From: Kozakia baliensis
GTDB taxonomy: Bacteria > Pseudomonadota > Alphaproteobacteria > Acetobacterales > Acetobacteraceae
Assembly: GCF_001787335.1 (NCBI RefSeq)
Contig: NZ_CP014674.1
Span: 938,501 to 1,002,500, forward strand
DNA length: 64,000 bases
Direction of reading: 5' to 3'
How positions within the stretch are numbered: the stretch's first letter is position 1; each line of letters opens with the position of its first letter. Positions 35,053-45,511 of the stretch are shown one piece after another. The position numbers and the translations under genes were made by a program. The notes under the pieces are model-generated. The model worked only from the letters and a program-made list of their open reading frames with translations. It had not been told where the DNA came from and searched no databases.

Positions 35053-38000
35053 TTACGAGACCTGAACGGAATTTTCTCCATCGATAAAGGCAGTTGCGCG
35101 TGACAGATCGACGGAAAGCACTTGGCTGACGCCACGTTCCTGCATCGTGACGCCGAACAGCCGATCCATATGCGCCATCGTCAATTGATGGTGGGTAACG
35201 ACGATAAATCGCGTGTCCGCCTCCTGTGTCATATCTCGGATCAGCCCGCAAAGCCGCTCGACATTGGCGTCATCCAACGGTGCATCGACCTCATCGAGCA
35301 CGCAGATCGGCGCGGGCTGGCAGCGGAAGGTGGCGAAGATAAGCGAAAGCGCCGTCAGCGCCTGCTCGCCGCCGGAGAGAAGCGAGAGCGTGGAAAGTTT
35401 CTTGCCGGGAGGCTGAGCGAAAATTTCCAACCCTGCTTCGAGCGGATCGTCGCTGCCCACCATGCCCAGATGCGCCCGACCGCCGCCGAACATGCGCGCG
35501 AACAACGACTGGAAATGTTGGTCCACTTCCGCGAATACGGCTTGTAGGCGCGTGCGACCCTCGCGATTGAGATTGCCGATGGAACCGCGCAGGCGATTGA
35601 TGGCCGATTGCAAGTCGGCGTGCTCGCGTGCCAGCGTTTCCGCTTGTGTAGAGGCTTCGTCATGCTCCTGCTCGGCGCGCAGATTGACGGGGCCAAGCGC
35701 GTCCCGCTCCCGCAGGGCGCGGGCTAGCCTTCGGCGTAGAGCTGCTTCCGCCTGTTCGGAAAGGTCGTCCGGCGGCGACATCTCCGGCGGCGGTCCGGCG
35801 GCGAGAAGCGCTTCTTGTGCCGCTTTGGCCTGCTCCAGACGCTCCAGCAGGCGGATTTCCGCCTCGCGCGCCGTTGTGGCGCGCTTTTCTTCAGCTTGAA
35901 GGCTTCCGCGGATTTCCTCCAACCGCGTTTCCGCGGCATAGAGCGCGCGTTCGGCTTCTTCCCATTCTAACTGGGCCTTAGCGAGCGTCTCCTGCTGCGC
36001 GGCATTGGCGCTCAGCAATTGCTCGGGCAGAGCGGCGGCTTCGAGATGCGCCGATTGCAATTCGCCCAAACGTTGCCGGAGCGTGGCGTGGTCCCGGCGG
36101 AGAGTTTCGAGCCGGCGCGAACCTTCGGCGATTCTGGCCTGACCGGCCTCCCAACGCTCATCGATGCGCACGGTCTCTGCTGCCAACGCCGCGAGAGAAG
36201 CGCGTGCTTCGTCCGATTGAGCTCGGGCGTCCCGCAAGGCGTCTTGCGCTTCTCGTGCGGCTTGCTCGATTGGCGCAAGAGCAGGCGGAACGGGCAATGC
36301 TTCGGCTTGGGCCTGGGCTGTCTGCAACGATTGGCTTTGGTTCTCCAGCCGTGGCGTCAGAGCATCGATGCGGCCTTTCAAAGCAATGCGGCGTTCGCTC
36401 AATTCCCGATGGCGCTGTGTAAGATCGGCGACGTGTCGCGCGTTTTGCGCCAGTGCGTTCTTTGCCGCTTCGATCCGCTGTTCTGCTTCTTGCCGAACGT
36501 TACGGCAGCGCTGAGCTTCTTCGCGCACCTTGGTCGGGTCGAGCGTGGCGTTTTTTGCTTCATTTATTTGCAAGGCAGATTGCGCTTGCGCCAAATCCTC
36601 TTGCGTGTTGGCCAGGGCAGGGGTCAGCGTTTCGATACGATCGCTTGCCGATTGATGACGCAGCAGAGCCTGCCGCAACGCTTCGCGCGCATCTTGCTCG
36701 TGCTTTTGTGCTGAAGCGCGTTGACGAGACGCGGCTTCCGATGCGGCGCGAGCGTTTTTCGCTTCTTGCTGCGTTGTGCTTTCGGCCGCCTGAAGAGCCC
36801 GCACATCCGGCAACGCCTTCGCCGCTTCTTGCGCCGAGACAAGGCGAGATTGGGCTTCCTCGAAATTAGTTTTTGCTTCTTCCACGTGGCGCGTCGCCGC
36901 TTCCAAGCGAAGGGCAGCATTGTCTTGACGAGAGGAAAGTTCGGTTTCTTTCGCGCGGTTCTGGCTTAACGCGCGTTCCAGGGGCGGACGTTCCGCCCGC
37001 GCGGCGTTGAGTTGTGTATCGATTTCGGAGAACGATTTCCGTGTTTCGTCCAGATTGGCCCGAAATGCGGGAAGCTCTTTTTCATAGCTTGCAATCTGTT
37101 GGGTCAATTCCGCGAATTGTCGCCGCCGCACCAAAATTTGCGCGGTGCGGCTCGGGCGGTTACCTGCTTCCCGATAGCCGTCCCAACGCCATAACGCGCC
37201 ATCGCATGTGACGAGAGATTGCCCCGGTTGCAGTTGTTTTTGCAGAGCCGCTCCGTTCTCGGCCTCAATGAGGCCGATCGCATCGAAGCATCGTTTCAGG
37301 GCCTCGGGCGGTACGAGAAGTTGGCTGAGCGGCGTCGCCCCGGCGGGCAGGGAGAGCGGTGCGATGTCGGAGAGATGGTGCCAGGAGCGCGGAGAATCGT
37401 CTCGTTCCAGTGAGGCTTCCAACGCTTCGGACAGCGCGGCGGCTATCGCTGCCGTTAATTCTTCCGGCACGTCAAGGCGTTCGATCAAAGGCGAAGGGAT
37501 CGCTTCGTCATCCGTTGTCGCGTCCAACCCATCGCGTTGCGCTGTCAGGCGGAGAAGTTCAGCCTCCACATGGGTAACTTGCGTCTCGCGTTCCGCCCGC
37601 TGCTGCCGCAAAAGGCCGATGCGTTCTTCCAGTTCGGCAAGTCGCTCCTGTAGGACAGTGAGGCGTTTCGCGGCTTCCTCGGAATCGTGCCGGGCCTTTT
37701 CCAGCGTGCCTGCGGGAAGCTGCAACGCTATCGCCGCTTCGTGTGCTTTCCTTGCTTGTTCGTACTGGTGGTTTGCGCGTGCCGCCGCGCTCTCGGCGCT
37801 TTGTTTTTCTTGTTCGACAAGCGCGGCGCGCTGGGCGCCGTTCTGACGCTCGGATACCGCCTTGAGATGGTGGCTTTCCGCCTCCGCCGCCAGAAGGCGT
37901 GCGCGTTCTTCCTCGGAATGAGCGGTTTTCGCGGCGGCTTCCGCTTGTTCTTGATTTTGCGTGAGAGTAGCGCGTGCATCGTCTGCAAGAATATGCCGAG

Positions 38001-39564
38001 CGGATTCGTCTTTCTGCCGGCGGAGCTTGGCGGCCTGTTCGGTCAGAGCGGCAATTCGCGATGAAAGCCGATTTTGTTCCGCCTGATTATCCTGCGCCGA
38101 TTGCTCTGCTTTCTGAGCCGCTTGTTCAGCCAGTTCGGCGGCGAGGCGTGCTTCTTGGTGCTCAGCTTGGGCTGTTTCCACAGCTTCCTGCGCGGCCTGG
38201 AGGTTTTGCTCGGCGGCGGCGCGTTCTTCTTCCAGCCGAGCGGTATCGTCGTCACTCGGCAGATCGGCCTGCAAACGCGCCAAATCCTGTTCGAGCGTCT
38301 GAATCTCGTTTGTCAGTGCGACGATATGTCGTTGGGAAGCTTCTTGCGCTTTTTGTCGTGAATCGGCTTCCAGGCGCGTTTTCAGCAATGTTTCATCGCA
38401 GATTTTGACGGCGTTTTCCGCTTCGATGAGTTTTTGTCGTGTCGTTTCTATCGCGGCTTCCGCTTGCACCCGTTTTTCAGGCAACATCTTGCGCTCGGCC
38501 GATAGCGTATCGGCTTCCACGATATCGCGCTTCAATGCAGCCTCTGCTTCTTCGAGGCGTTCCGCTGCGCCTTGGGCATCTTGTTGCCCTTGCTCAAGAC
38601 GACCTAAAGCCGCCTCAAGCGCGGTTTGGGCTTGCTCTGCCGCTTGAACTGCGCCTTCGCATTGTACGCGCAAACGTTCCAGACGAGTGCGGGCGGAATC
38701 CGTGACCGTGCGTGCCGGTCCAAGCGCGGCAGCGTGGCGCGCTTCTGCTTCCTTGGCGGTATGCGCCAAAATTGTGGCTTCTTCCAGTTGCGCGCGTGCC
38801 GCCGCCAGATCCTGAGCCGTCTGGTGGACCGCATGTTCCGCACGCGCATGGAGCAATGCCTGAAGTTTTTCTTCATCATCGCGCAGGCTGGCCGCCAAAG
38901 TGCGGTAACGCTTGGCCTGTGTGGATTGCTCGCCCAAGCTGCTCAGCCTCGCTTCGAGCTGAACACGCAAATCCTCCGCTCGCGCCATATTGTTTTCTGT
39001 CTGGCGCAGTTTGAGCTCCGCATCGTGGCGACGCACATGCAGGCCGGTAATACCTGCGGCCTCCTCCAGCAAGGCGCGCCGTTCTTCCGGCTTGGCAATG
39101 ATGAGCGCGCCCACGCGGTTTTGGCTGACGATCGAAGAACTGCGCGCGCCGGAAGATAGATCGGCAAAAAGCGTCGTAACGTCGCGCGCGCGAAAGCTCT
39201 TGCCGTTGATACGAAAATCGCTGCCCGCGCCACGTTCGGCGCGCCGGGAAATTTCCAGTTCCGCTGTCTCGGCGAAAGGTGCGGGAGCTAGCCTCGTGGC
39301 GCTTTCGAGCCAAAGGGAAACCTCGGCCAGATTACGCGCCGGGCGCGCGCTCGTGCCCGCGAAGATCAGATCGTCCAACTCTCCGCCACGCAAAGCACGA
39401 GCCGAACTTTCGCCCATGGCCCAGCGCAGCGCTTCGACAACGTTGGATTTACCGCATCCATTCGGGCCGACGATGCCCGTCAGTCCCGGTAATATCTCAA
39501 CCGTGGCGGGATCGGCGAAACTTTTAAAGCCTGCAATCCGCAGGCGAGTGATTTTAGCGGTCAT
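35053..39564 (-). CDS. smc: Chromosome segregation protein SMC (long form)
   Basis: A 1503-residue SMC ATPase that organises and segregates chromosomes with ScpA/ScpB. The N-terminal head has Walker A GPNGCGKSN at residues 33-41 and a Q-loop in VSQNRVG. Near residues 1395-1425 the C-terminal head has the signature LSGGEQALTALSL and Walker B ICVLDEVDAPLDD. The two coiled-coil arms, rich in Ala, Glu and Gln, flank a hinge at about 690-800 with CDGALWRWDGY. Bacterial SMC is usually about 1150-1200 residues, so this one has about 300 extra, mostly in the coils. It follows dsbA by 26 bases. Confidence 0.97.
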   Translation of the reverse strand: MTAKITRLRIAGFKSFADPATVEILPGLTGIVGPNGCGKSNVVEALRWAMGESSARALRGGELDDLIFAGTSARPARNLAEVSLWLESATRLAPAPFAETAELEISRRAERGAGSDFRINGKSFRARDVTTLFADLSSGARSSSIVSQNRVGALIIAKPEERRALLEEAAGITGLHVRRHDAELKLRQTENNMARAEDLRVQLEARLSSLGEQSTQAKRYRTLAASLRDDEEKLQALLHARAEHAVHQTAQDLAAARAQLEEATILAHTAKEAEARHAAALGPARTVTDSARTRLERLRVQCEGAVQAAEQAQTALEAALGRLEQGQQDAQGAAERLEEAEAALKRDIVEADTLSAERKMLPEKRVQAEAAIETTRQKLIEAENAVKICDETLLKTRLEADSRQKAQEASQRHIVALTNEIQTLEQDLARLQADLPSDDDTARLEEERAAAEQNLQAAQEAVETAQAEHQEARLAAELAEQAAQKAEQSAQDNQAEQNRLSSRIAALTEQAAKLRRQKDESARHILADDARATLTQNQEQAEAAAKTAHSEEERARLLAAEAESHHLKAVSERQNGAQRAALVEQEKQSAESAAARANHQYEQARKAHEAAIALQLPAGTLEKARHDSEEAAKRLTVLQERLAELEERIGLLRQQRAERETQVTHVEAELLRLTAQRDGLDATTDDEAIPSPLIERLDVPEELTAAIAAALSEALEASLERDDSPRSWHHLSDIAPLSLPAGATPLSQLLVPPEALKRCFDAIGLIEAENGAALQKQLQPGQSLVTCDGALWRWDGYREAGNRPSRTAQILVRRRQFAELTQQIASYEKELPAFRANLDETRKSFSEIDTQLNAARAERPPLERALSQNRAKETELSSRQDNAALRLEAATRHVEEAKTNFEEAQSRLVSAQEAAKALPDVRALQAAESTTQQEAKNARAASEAASRQRASAQKHEQDAREALRQALLRHQSASDRIETLTPALANTQEDLAQAQSALQINEAKNATLDPTKVREEAQRCRNVRQEAEQRIEAAKNALAQNARHVADLTQRHRELSERRIALKGRIDALTPRLENQSQSLQTAQAQAEALPVPPALAPIEQAAREAQDALRDARAQSDEARASLAALAAETVRIDERWEAGQARIAEGSRRLETLRRDHATLRQRLGELQSAHLEAAALPEQLLSANAAQQETLAKAQLEWEEAERALYAAETRLEEIRGSLQAEEKRATTAREAEIRLLERLEQAKAAQEALLAAGPPPEMSPPDDLSEQAEAALRRRLARALRERDALGPVNLRAEQEHDEASTQAETLAREHADLQSAINRLRGSIGNLNREGRTRLQAVFAEVDQHFQSLFARMFGGGRAHLGMVGSDDPLEAGLEIFAQPPGKKLSTLSLLSGGEQALTALSLIFATFRCQPAPICVLDEVDAPLDDANVERLCGLIRDMTQEADTRFIVVTHHQLTMAHMDRLFGVTMQERGVSQVLSVDLSRATAFIDGENSVQVS

Positions 39565-39590
39565 ACGCCTACGGAAATATTAGAAAGAAA

Positions 39591-40193
39591 TTAGCCGGCT
39601 GCTTTTTCGACCTGCTTGGCGAAAGCGTCGTACGTCAGCAACTCTTCCGTATAGGGTGTCTCGTTAAAGCGGAAGTAAGGCGTGCCGCCGATATTGTATT
39701 TCGCCTGATCCGCGTCCTGCATGTTGACGATCGCCTGGCGGAACGCATCGTCTTGATCGATTTTCTGGAACTGCTCGGCGGAAAGGCCAGCCAGCGCCGC
39801 CATGCGCTGAAGCTGCTGCTTGGGGTCGATATCGCGCGCGAAGGCCCAACGATCCTGACTGGAGAGGAGCGATTCGACGAACGGCTCGTAACGATCGATT
39901 GGCAAGGATCGCGCCAGCATGGCCGCGAGCAACGCAACCTGATCCAGCGGGAAATCATGATAGACGTAACAGACCTTCCCGGTGTCGATCAGCTTTTGCT
40001 TCACTTCGGGGAAAACCGTCATTTGGAAATGCGCGCAATGCGTGCAGGTGAGCGAGAACCATTCGCCTACTTTCACCTTCGCGTTCGGATTGCCGATCAT
40101 ACGAGGCGTCAGGCGGGCATCTTCCGCGCGCGCACGCGGCATGAGCGCAAGAGCGGGGAGAGCGGCGAGCAGGCTGCGGCGTCGCAGGGACAT
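39591..40193 (-). CDS. DsbA-family thiol-disulfide oxidoreductase
   Basis: A 200-residue exported thioredoxin-fold protein with a signal sequence starting MSLRRRSLLAALPALAL and cleavage likely after RARA. The active site is CTHC in SLTCTHCAHF, followed by VYHDFPLDQVALLAAMLAR, and the cis-Pro is in GGTPYFRF. It probably introduces or shuffles disulfides in the periplasm. ATG 40193 has GGAG eight bases before it. Linkage of a DsbA homologue to smc is common in alphaproteobacteria, and the 26-base gap suggests one transcript. Confidence 0.92.
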   Translation of the reverse strand: MSLRRRSLLAALPALALMPRARAEDARLTPRMIGNPNAKVKVGEWFSLTCTHCAHFQMTVFPEVKQKLIDTGKVCYVYHDFPLDQVALLAAMLARSLPIDRYEPFVESLLSSQDRWAFARDIDPKQQLQRMAALAGLSAEQFQKIDQDDAFRQAIVNMQDADQAKYNIGGTPYFRFNETPYTEELLTYDAFAKQVEKAAG

Positions 40194-40232
40194 GACTGAA
40201 AACTCCAAAGGACGGACTGATTTTAAAACGAG

Positions 40233-40272
40233 AAAAACCCGCGCGCTCCGCTCAGGTCAAGAGCGCGGCGGG
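40233..40272 (-). terminator. Rho-independent terminator of the miaB-phoH-ybeY-corC operon
   Basis: Read on the minus strand, CCCGCCGCGCTC pairs with GAGCGCGCGGG (one bulge) around a loop of about 13 bases and is followed by TTTTT (complement of 40233-40237). It begins about 10 bases after the corC stop, as expected for the operon end, and insulates dsbA-smc. Confidence 0.7.
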
Positions 40273-40281
40273 AAGGAGAAT

Positions 40282-41205
40282 TTAGCGATCGGCGTCGCTT
40301 TCATGATCGGCGCTGCGCTCGCGCTTCACCCAATCGGCAGGAACGCGCATGCGCAAGGCGCGGATATGGCGTGCGTCCGCATCCGTGATCCGAAAGACCA
40401 GCCCGCTCTCATGTGTGAAAACTTCGCCGCGAATAGGCACATGCCCCGCAAGCCGGAAGACGAGACCGCCCACGGTTTCGATTTCGGCCTCGCGTTCGGC
40501 ATCCGTTAGGACCGCCCCCATCTTCGCTTCGAGTTCTTCGACGGGGAGGCGCGCATCGAGGTCGAACGAACCATCCGGACGTTCCGTCAACATGGCCGAG
40601 ACCGGCTCGTCATGCTCGTCCGAAATATCGCCGACGATGGTTTCCACCAGATCCTCGATCGTCACTAACCCGTCGATGCCGCCATATTCGTCGATCACCA
40701 ATGCCAGATGCATCCGGCGCTGGCGCATTTGCAGCAGAAGATCGAGAACAGGGATTTGCGGCGCGACCATCAGGGGCTGGCGTAAAAGCGCCTCGATATT
40801 GAACGCTTCTGATGTGCCGACATAGGCGATTAGATCTTTGACGTGGATCATGCCGACGATGTTGTCGAGCTGCTCACGATAGACCGGCACCCGCGAATGA
40901 TTCTCGCGCCGCATGAAGTCCAACGCTTCATCGAGCGTCAGATCGGCGGACATCGCCACGATATCCGCGCGCGGCACCATAACGTCGTCTGCCGTCGTCT
41001 CCCGGAGATGAAGCACGTTGGTGATGAGCGCGCGTTCCTGCCGGTCCAATTCCGGGCGCGAGCCTGGCTCGGCATTGGGAGCCGCCGCTTCTTCCACCAG
41101 CGCTGCGATCGAATGACGCAGGCCGTGTTCGCGATTCTTGCGGTTGAACAGGCCGAACAGGCTTTTTCCGTTACGTCGGCTCTGACTGTCGTCCGCTTCA
41201 CTCAT
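40282..41205 (-). CDS. corC: CBS-pair hemolysin-like protein, CorC/HlyC family
   Basis: A soluble 307-residue protein with two CBS domains (starting near TADDVMVPRADIVAMS and LMVAPQIPVLDLLLQM) and a C-terminal CorC_HlyC domain (LPVEELEAKMGAVLTD, VGGLVFRLAGHVPIRGEV). CorC-like proteins are associated with Mg/Co efflux. The gene commonly follows ybeY, as here, and the link to ribosome or metal homeostasis is not resolved. ATG 41205 overlaps the ybeY TGA (ATGA). The start upstream at 41232 lies inside ybeY and is unlikely. Confidence 0.9.
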   Translation of the reverse strand: MSEADDSQSRRNGKSLFGLFNRKNREHGLRHSIAALVEEAAAPNAEPGSRPELDRQERALITNVLHLRETTADDVMVPRADIVAMSADLTLDEALDFMRRENHSRVPVYREQLDNIVGMIHVKDLIAYVGTSEAFNIEALLRQPLMVAPQIPVLDLLLQMRQRRMHLALVIDEYGGIDGLVTIEDLVETIVGDISDEHDEPVSAMLTERPDGSFDLDARLPVEELEAKMGAVLTDAEREAEIETVGGLVFRLAGHVPIRGEVFTHESGLVFRITDADARHIRALRMRVPADWVKRERSADHESDADR

Positions 41206-41729
41206 GACATCGCCCTTCCGCCCATGCGCCATGGATTGGCCACGCCAAGCGTGGAAAGAATCCGCGTCTCCAACGCTTCCATCATGCGGGCTTCACCCGC
41301 TGCATGATGGTCATGCCCGGCGAGATGTAAAAGCCCATGCACGATAAGATGCGTCAGATGCGCGCCGACGCTGCGGTGCGCCGCCCTGGCTTCTCGTTGC
41401 ACGGTTTCGAAACCAAGCACGATATCGCCATCCCCGAATCCTTCCGGGGCTTCAAACGTCAGCACGTTGGTCGGCTTGTTGCGCCCACGAAAATCGTGAT
41501 TGAGGCGACGGACGGCACGGTCCGCCTCCAGGAGAATATTGGGCGCGCGTGGACGATCCAGATAATGCGCCGCCGCTTGAACGGCGCGCGAAATGCGCCG
41601 CTCCAGGTGGGGCACCGCCGAACGCCATCTGCGATCGGCGACGATCACGTCTGGAGGGGAGAGAACCTCGCGGTGAAGGGAAACAGCCGCGAGGCGAGGG
41701 GTCTGGGTATGACTACTTCGAGGTTCCAT
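41202..41729 (-). CDS. ybeY: Endoribonuclease YbeY
   Basis: A 175-residue zinc-dependent rRNA maturation RNase. The metal site is LTHLIVHGLLHLAGHDH, matching H-G-x-L-H-L-x-G-y-D-H, preceded by LNHDFRGRNKPTNVLTF and DIVLGFETVQREA. It processes the 3' end of 16S rRNA and takes part in ribosome quality control. The start at 41729 overlaps the phoH end by 17 bases. A later start is possible because the first 20 residues are not conserved. Downstream coupling to corC is by ATGA. Confidence 0.95.
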   Translation of the reverse strand: MEPRSSHTQTPRLAAVSLHREVLSPPDVIVADRRWRSAVPHLERRISRAVQAAAHYLDRPRAPNILLEADRAVRRLNHDFRGRNKPTNVLTFEAPEGFGDGDIVLGFETVQREARAAHRSVGAHLTHLIVHGLLHLAGHDHHAAGEARMMEALETRILSTLGVANPWRMGGRAMS

Positions 41730-42855
41730 CGTATTCCCGGCGCGATCTACCTCGGGAGAAGTCCCGTGCCGCTACCGCACGTTGATCATAAGCATCCACG
41801 ATGCGCGCGACCAGGGGATGTCGCACGACGTCGTGAGAATCGAACCGGGTAATTCCGATTCCTGGAAGGCCTTCCAGTGTTTCCACCGCTTCACGCAAGC
41901 CGGATTGCACACCGTTCGGAAGGTCGATCTGGCTCAAATCCCCTGTAATCGCCATGCGCGTGCCCTGGCCCATACGGGTGAGGAACATTTTCATCTGCGC
42001 AGGCGTGGTGTTTTGCGCCTCGTCGAGAATCACATAGGCATGCGCCAAGGTGCGGCCACGCATGAAGGCGAGGGGAGCCACTTCGATCTCGCCATTGGCC
42101 ATGCGGCGCATGACCTGATCACCCGGCATCATGTCGTTTAGCGCATCGTAGAGAGGGCGCAGATAGGGGTCGATCTTCTCGCGCATGTCTCCCGGCAGGA
42201 AACCGAGCCGCTCTCCCGCTTCCACCGCAGGGCGGGAGAGGATAATTCGGTCCACCTGTCCGGCTTGCAACATGGCAACGGCCTGCGCCACGGCCAGATA
42301 GGTCTTGCCCGTTCCCGCCGGGCCGATACCGAATGTCAGTTCCGTGCGGGCCAGCATTTCCATATAGGCCGCTTGCCCACGCGAACGTGGCGCGATTGCG
42401 CCTCGTTTGGTGCGGATGGCCGGCAGATCGAGCAGCGGCAATCGTGGATCGGCGGCAGGTGCTTCCGATGTGCGAGCCGCACGGTGCGGTTTGGGAGGGG
42501 CGGTAAGGCGGATCACGCTATCAACCTCCGAACTGTCGATCTTGCCGCCATGTTCGAGCTGGTTGTAGAGCGCGGTAATGGCGGCCTGAGCGCGGGAAAC
42601 CTGCGCGGCTTCACCGGCAATGGCGATTTTATTGCCCCGGCAAGACAACCGCACGTCGAAACCTTGCTCCAATCTGAGCAAATGTCGATCGTGATCGCCA
42701 AGGAGTTGCTGGAGGAGGATGTTATCCCCGAAGCGCAGCGCGACCGTGCGCTGCCCTTGTTCGGAAGCTGTTTCATGAACGCCGGGGCTTTGCCGGTCGT
42801 CATGCAGCGAAGTCCCGCGTGCGGGATGCGATTGGATTGCCGAGGTTTGGCTCAA
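41713..42855 (-). CDS. PhoH family ATPase (YbeZ)
   Basis: A 380-residue PhoH-like P-loop ATPase. Walker A is [11 protein letters not shown], Walker B is [14 protein letters not shown], and [18 protein letters not shown] and [13 protein letters not shown] are family hallmarks. An N-terminal KH-like part precedes it ([16 protein letters not shown]). YbeZ partners with YbeY in RNA metabolism. The start is TTG 42855, which overlaps the miaB TGA (TTGA). No better start was seen. The third quarter of the operon order miaB-phoH-ybeY-corC is the classical one. Confidence 0.93.
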   Translation of the reverse strand: MSQTSAIQSHPARGTSLHDDRQSPGVHETASEQGQRTVALRFGDNILLQQLLGDHDRHLLRLEQGFDVRLSCRGNKIAIAGEAAQVSRAQAAITALYNQLEHGGKIDSSEVDSVIRLTAPPKPHRAARTSEAPAADPRLPLLDLPAIRTKRGAIAPRSRGQAAYMEMLARTELTFGIGPAGTGKTYLAVAQAVAMLQAGQVDRIILSRPAVEAGERLGFLPGDMREKIDPYLRPLYDALNDMMPGDQVMRRMANGEIEVAPLAFMRGRTLAHAYVILDEAQNTTPAQMKMFLTRMGQGTRMAITGDLSQIDLPNGVQSGLREAVETLEGLPGIGITRFDSHDVVRHPLVARIVDAYDQRAVAARDFSRGRSRREYDGTSK

Positions 42856-44267
42856 GCGCAGGCTCTCTCCCGTATGAGTGTACCGGCCAGCGAATTGGTG
42901 AGACGCTGGGTTATCGCCACCTGCGCGATCTGGCCGATCAATTCATCCGGGCCTTCGACATGCACAGGTTGCAGATAGGGGGAACGTCCGGACAGTTGGC
43001 CGGGTTTGCGGCCACGCCCAGTAAACAACACAGGCAAGGTGCGGCCGACCATATCGGCGTTGAACGCATCCTGTTGCTCGCGCAGCAGAGCTTGAAGCTT
43101 CTGAAGGCGCTCATCCTTCACCGCTTCGTCAACCTGGAAAGGTTGCCCGGCGGCCGGCGTGCCCGGGCGGGGCGAATATTTGAAGGAGAATGCCTGCGCG
43201 AAGCCGATATCGCGGATCAACTGCATCGTCGCTTCGAAATCTTCCTCTGTCTCGCCGGGATGGCCTACGATGAAATCCGAGGAAAGCGCTAAATCCGGAC
43301 GCGCTTCACGCAGCCGACGTACGACCTCTCGATATTCCTGCGCCGTATGGCCCCGGTTCATCGCTTTCAGGATTTTGTCGGACCCCGATTGCACCGGCAG
43401 GTGGAGGAACGGCATCAGCGCGGCATTATCCCGGTGTGCATCGATCAGGGATTGATCGACGTCGCGCGGGTGCGAGGTGGTGTAGCGAATACGCTCCAAC
43501 CCCGGAATGAGCGCCAGGTTTCCCGCCAATCCCGCCAGGGTGGCGCTTCCACCTTCGCCGTCATCTCCATGATAGGCGTTGACGTTCTGGCCCAGAAGCG
43601 TGATTTCCCGCACGCCGCTTGCGGCCATCCGCTGAGCTTCCGCTATGACGGAAGCCACGGAACGGCTGGTTTCCGCACCGCGCGTGTAGGGCACGACGCA
43701 GAAGGAGCAGAACTTATCGCAGCCTTCCTGAATGGTAAGGAAGGCGGTGAGATTGCCTTCCGTTTGAGGAGCGGCGGCATTGGGCAGGAAATCGAATTTC
43801 GTTTCGACCGGAAAATCCGTATCGATCACAGCGCCGCCAGCGCGTGCGGCGCGCGCCACCATCTCCGGTAGACGATGATAGGTTTGTGGCCCGAGCACGA
43901 TATCGACATAAGGCGCGCGGGCGAGAATTTCCTCCCCTTCCGCCTGCGCCACGCAACCGGCAACGGCGATAACCGTCTTGCCCAGACCCGCGGCTTTGCG
44001 TTCCTCGCCGATTTTTCGCAGGCGCCCGAGTTCGGAAAAGACCTTCTCCGCCGCGCGTTCGCGAATGTGGCAGGTATTGAGGATGACCATATCCGCCGCT
44101 TCGGGCGCATCGACGGGCGCGTAACCGAGGGGGCGCAGAACATCCGTCATGCGGGCGCTGTCATAAACGTTCATCTGGCAGCCCCAGGTAATGACATGCA
44201 GACCCCGCGTGTCCGTATTCTGCACCTGAAGTGTTTCGTCCTGTCGAGAGAGCGTCTGAGACGTCAC
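42852..44267 (-). CDS. miaB: tRNA-2-methylthio-N6-dimethylallyladenosine synthase MiaB
   Basis: A radical-SAM methylthiotransferase of about 471 residues that modifies A37 of tRNAs reading U-initial codons. The UPF0004 domain starts [15 protein letters not shown] with Cys in ILNTCHIRE and [10 protein letters not shown]. The radical SAM cluster is C-x3-C-x2-C in [12 protein letters not shown], and the TRAM domain lies near the C-terminus. I chose GTG 44267 because AAGGAAAG sits six bases upstream. ATG 44291 adds eight residues and has a poor site. The open frame continues to 44495, but that part lacks family resemblance and includes a terminator-like hairpin. Confidence 0.93.
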   Translation of the reverse strand: MTSQTLSRQDETLQVQNTDTRGLHVITWGCQMNVYDSARMTDVLRPLGYAPVDAPEAADMVILNTCHIRERAAEKVFSELGRLRKIGEERKAAGLGKTVIAVAGCVAQAEGEEILARAPYVDIVLGPQTYHRLPEMVARAARAGGAVIDTDFPVETKFDFLPNAAAPQTEGNLTAFLTIQEGCDKFCSFCVVPYTRGAETSRSVASVIAEAQRMAASGVREITLLGQNVNAYHGDDGEGGSATLAGLAGNLALIPGLERIRYTTSHPRDVDQSLIDAHRDNAALMPFLHLPVQSGSDKILKAMNRGHTAQEYREVVRRLREARPDLALSSDFIVGHPGETEEDFEATMQLIRDIGFAQAFSFKYSPRPGTPAAGQPFQVDEAVKDERLQKLQALLREQQDAFNADMVGRTLPVLFTGRGRKPGQLSGRSPYLQPVHVEGPDELIGQIAQVAITQRLTNSLAGTLIRERACA

Positions 44268-44309
44268 GCCGATCTTTCCTTGCCAGCCCATATTAATATC
44301 ATGCGGGCG

Positions 44310-44328
44310 AAAAACGCCCTCTTGGGCG
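44310..44328 (-). terminator. Terminator-like hairpin between plsC and miaB
   Basis: Read on the minus strand, CGCCC and GGGCG pair around AAGA and are followed directly by TTTTT (complement of 44310-44314). It lies about 180 bases after the plsC stop and just before the miaB start. It may end plsC transcription, or act as an attenuator if the miaB promoter lies upstream. The stem is only five base pairs. Confidence 0.45.
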
Positions 44329-44508
44329 CAGACATCGTGCGGATCGCTTGCGCAATCAAGCCTGAAAATGCTCGAAGCCGCACCGCGAACGCACCAAAGA
44401 GATGTCGCAAGGCTGAATGATTGGATTCGTCTCCAACATGCCGCGTTCAGTAACCGTTCGAACTTTGAAGAAGATGCAAGGGCGAAGTCAAGCACGCGAA
44501 GGTCATGC

Positions 44509-45444
44509 CTACCGGTCCATCTCGGGGTTTTGATGTAGATCCGCTACGCCTTTGGAAATGACCTGATGCACCAGGGCGGAAAGATCCTTACGCGTGCGGC
44601 AAGATTCCGGCGCGATCGGCGGATGAAGAATGATGCTGGCGCGCATGGAGCGCCATTGCGTGACTTTCCAGATATGGGGAGCGAGTTCCATGTCCCCATA
44701 CCAAGCGAAAGCCGTGCGCCGTGCGCGCCCGACGGGTAGTCCCTCAAGCCGATCATAGACGATGGAGATCGGCTGGATCAGAACGGGAGGTGGGGGAGGA
44801 ACGCCGTCTGGGTCCTGCCGGCTCGGTTTGGCGATGGCGAAAAAGGATGAGAGGAACGGCAAAACGCGCGAACCATCCGTCGATGTGCCTTCCGGGAAGA
44901 GGATCAGATTATCGCCATTGGCTAGTCGTTCCGTCATGGCGCGCAACTCACGCCCGGTATTGTTGCGTTGTCGACTGACGAAAATCGTTCGTCCCAACCG
45001 TGCCAATGTGCCGATGATCGGCCAATCGGCGATCTGCTGCTTGGCGACGAAGACGGTAGGCAGAATGCCACCCACCACGGCGATATCCAGCCAGGATGAG
45101 TGATTGGCGACGAAAATGACTGGTTTTTGTCCAAGCGTGACGGCTTGCGCATCGCGGATCGTGCCGGCGACAGTGCCGACGACGCGCACGCGTAAGCCGA
45201 GGATACGGCACACGCTGGCCCAATAATACCGCGCGAAACGGATTTTGCTTTTGCCTGTGCTGCGAATCAGAATGGTCTGCGGCACGCTGGCCACCAACGT
45301 CCAGACACAAGTCAACGCGATGCGCCGGATAGCACGCAAGCGACGAAGACCGCCGCGTATGGCCGAGTAGGATGCTGGAGCGTAGTGTTCATCCAGGCTG
45401 GCCACGTCCCAAATCGGAGGACGGTGCATTCTTGCATCATTCAT
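44509..45444 (-). CDS. 1-acyl-sn-glycerol-3-phosphate acyltransferase-like (PlsC family)
   Basis: A 311-residue membrane acyltransferase with the PlsC motifs in order: NHSSWLDI (H-x4-D), FVSRQRNN, and [10 protein letters not shown] hydrophobic helix lies in the N-terminal part ([18 protein letters not shown]). It probably makes phosphatidic acid from lysophosphatidate, although related enzymes act on other lysolipids such as ornithine lipids. ATG 45444 was preferred; the frame opens to 45498, but the added stretch is not family-like. It is divergent from tamA with 67 bases between the starts, grouping with other envelope genes. Confidence 0.88.
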   Translation of the reverse strand: MNDARMHRPPIWDVASLDEHYAPASYSAIRGGLRRLRAIRRIALTCVWTLVASVPQTILIRSTGKSKIRFARYYWASVCRILGLRVRVVGTVAGTIRDAQAVTLGQKPVIFVANHSSWLDIAVVGGILPTVFVAKQQIADWPIIGTLARLGRTIFVSRQRNNTGRELRAMTERLANGDNLILFPEGTSTDGSRVLPFLSSFFAIAKPSRQDPDGVPPPPPVLIQPISIVYDRLEGLPVGRARRTAFAWYGDMELAPHIWKVTQWRSMRASIILHPPIAPESCRTRKDLSALVHQVISKGVADLHQNPEMDR

Positions 45445-45511
45445 TGTCAGGAAGTTAACGCAAAAGTAAGCTGGGCGACAACTCGATTTAATTGGCAAAC
45501 GGTTCTTTATC

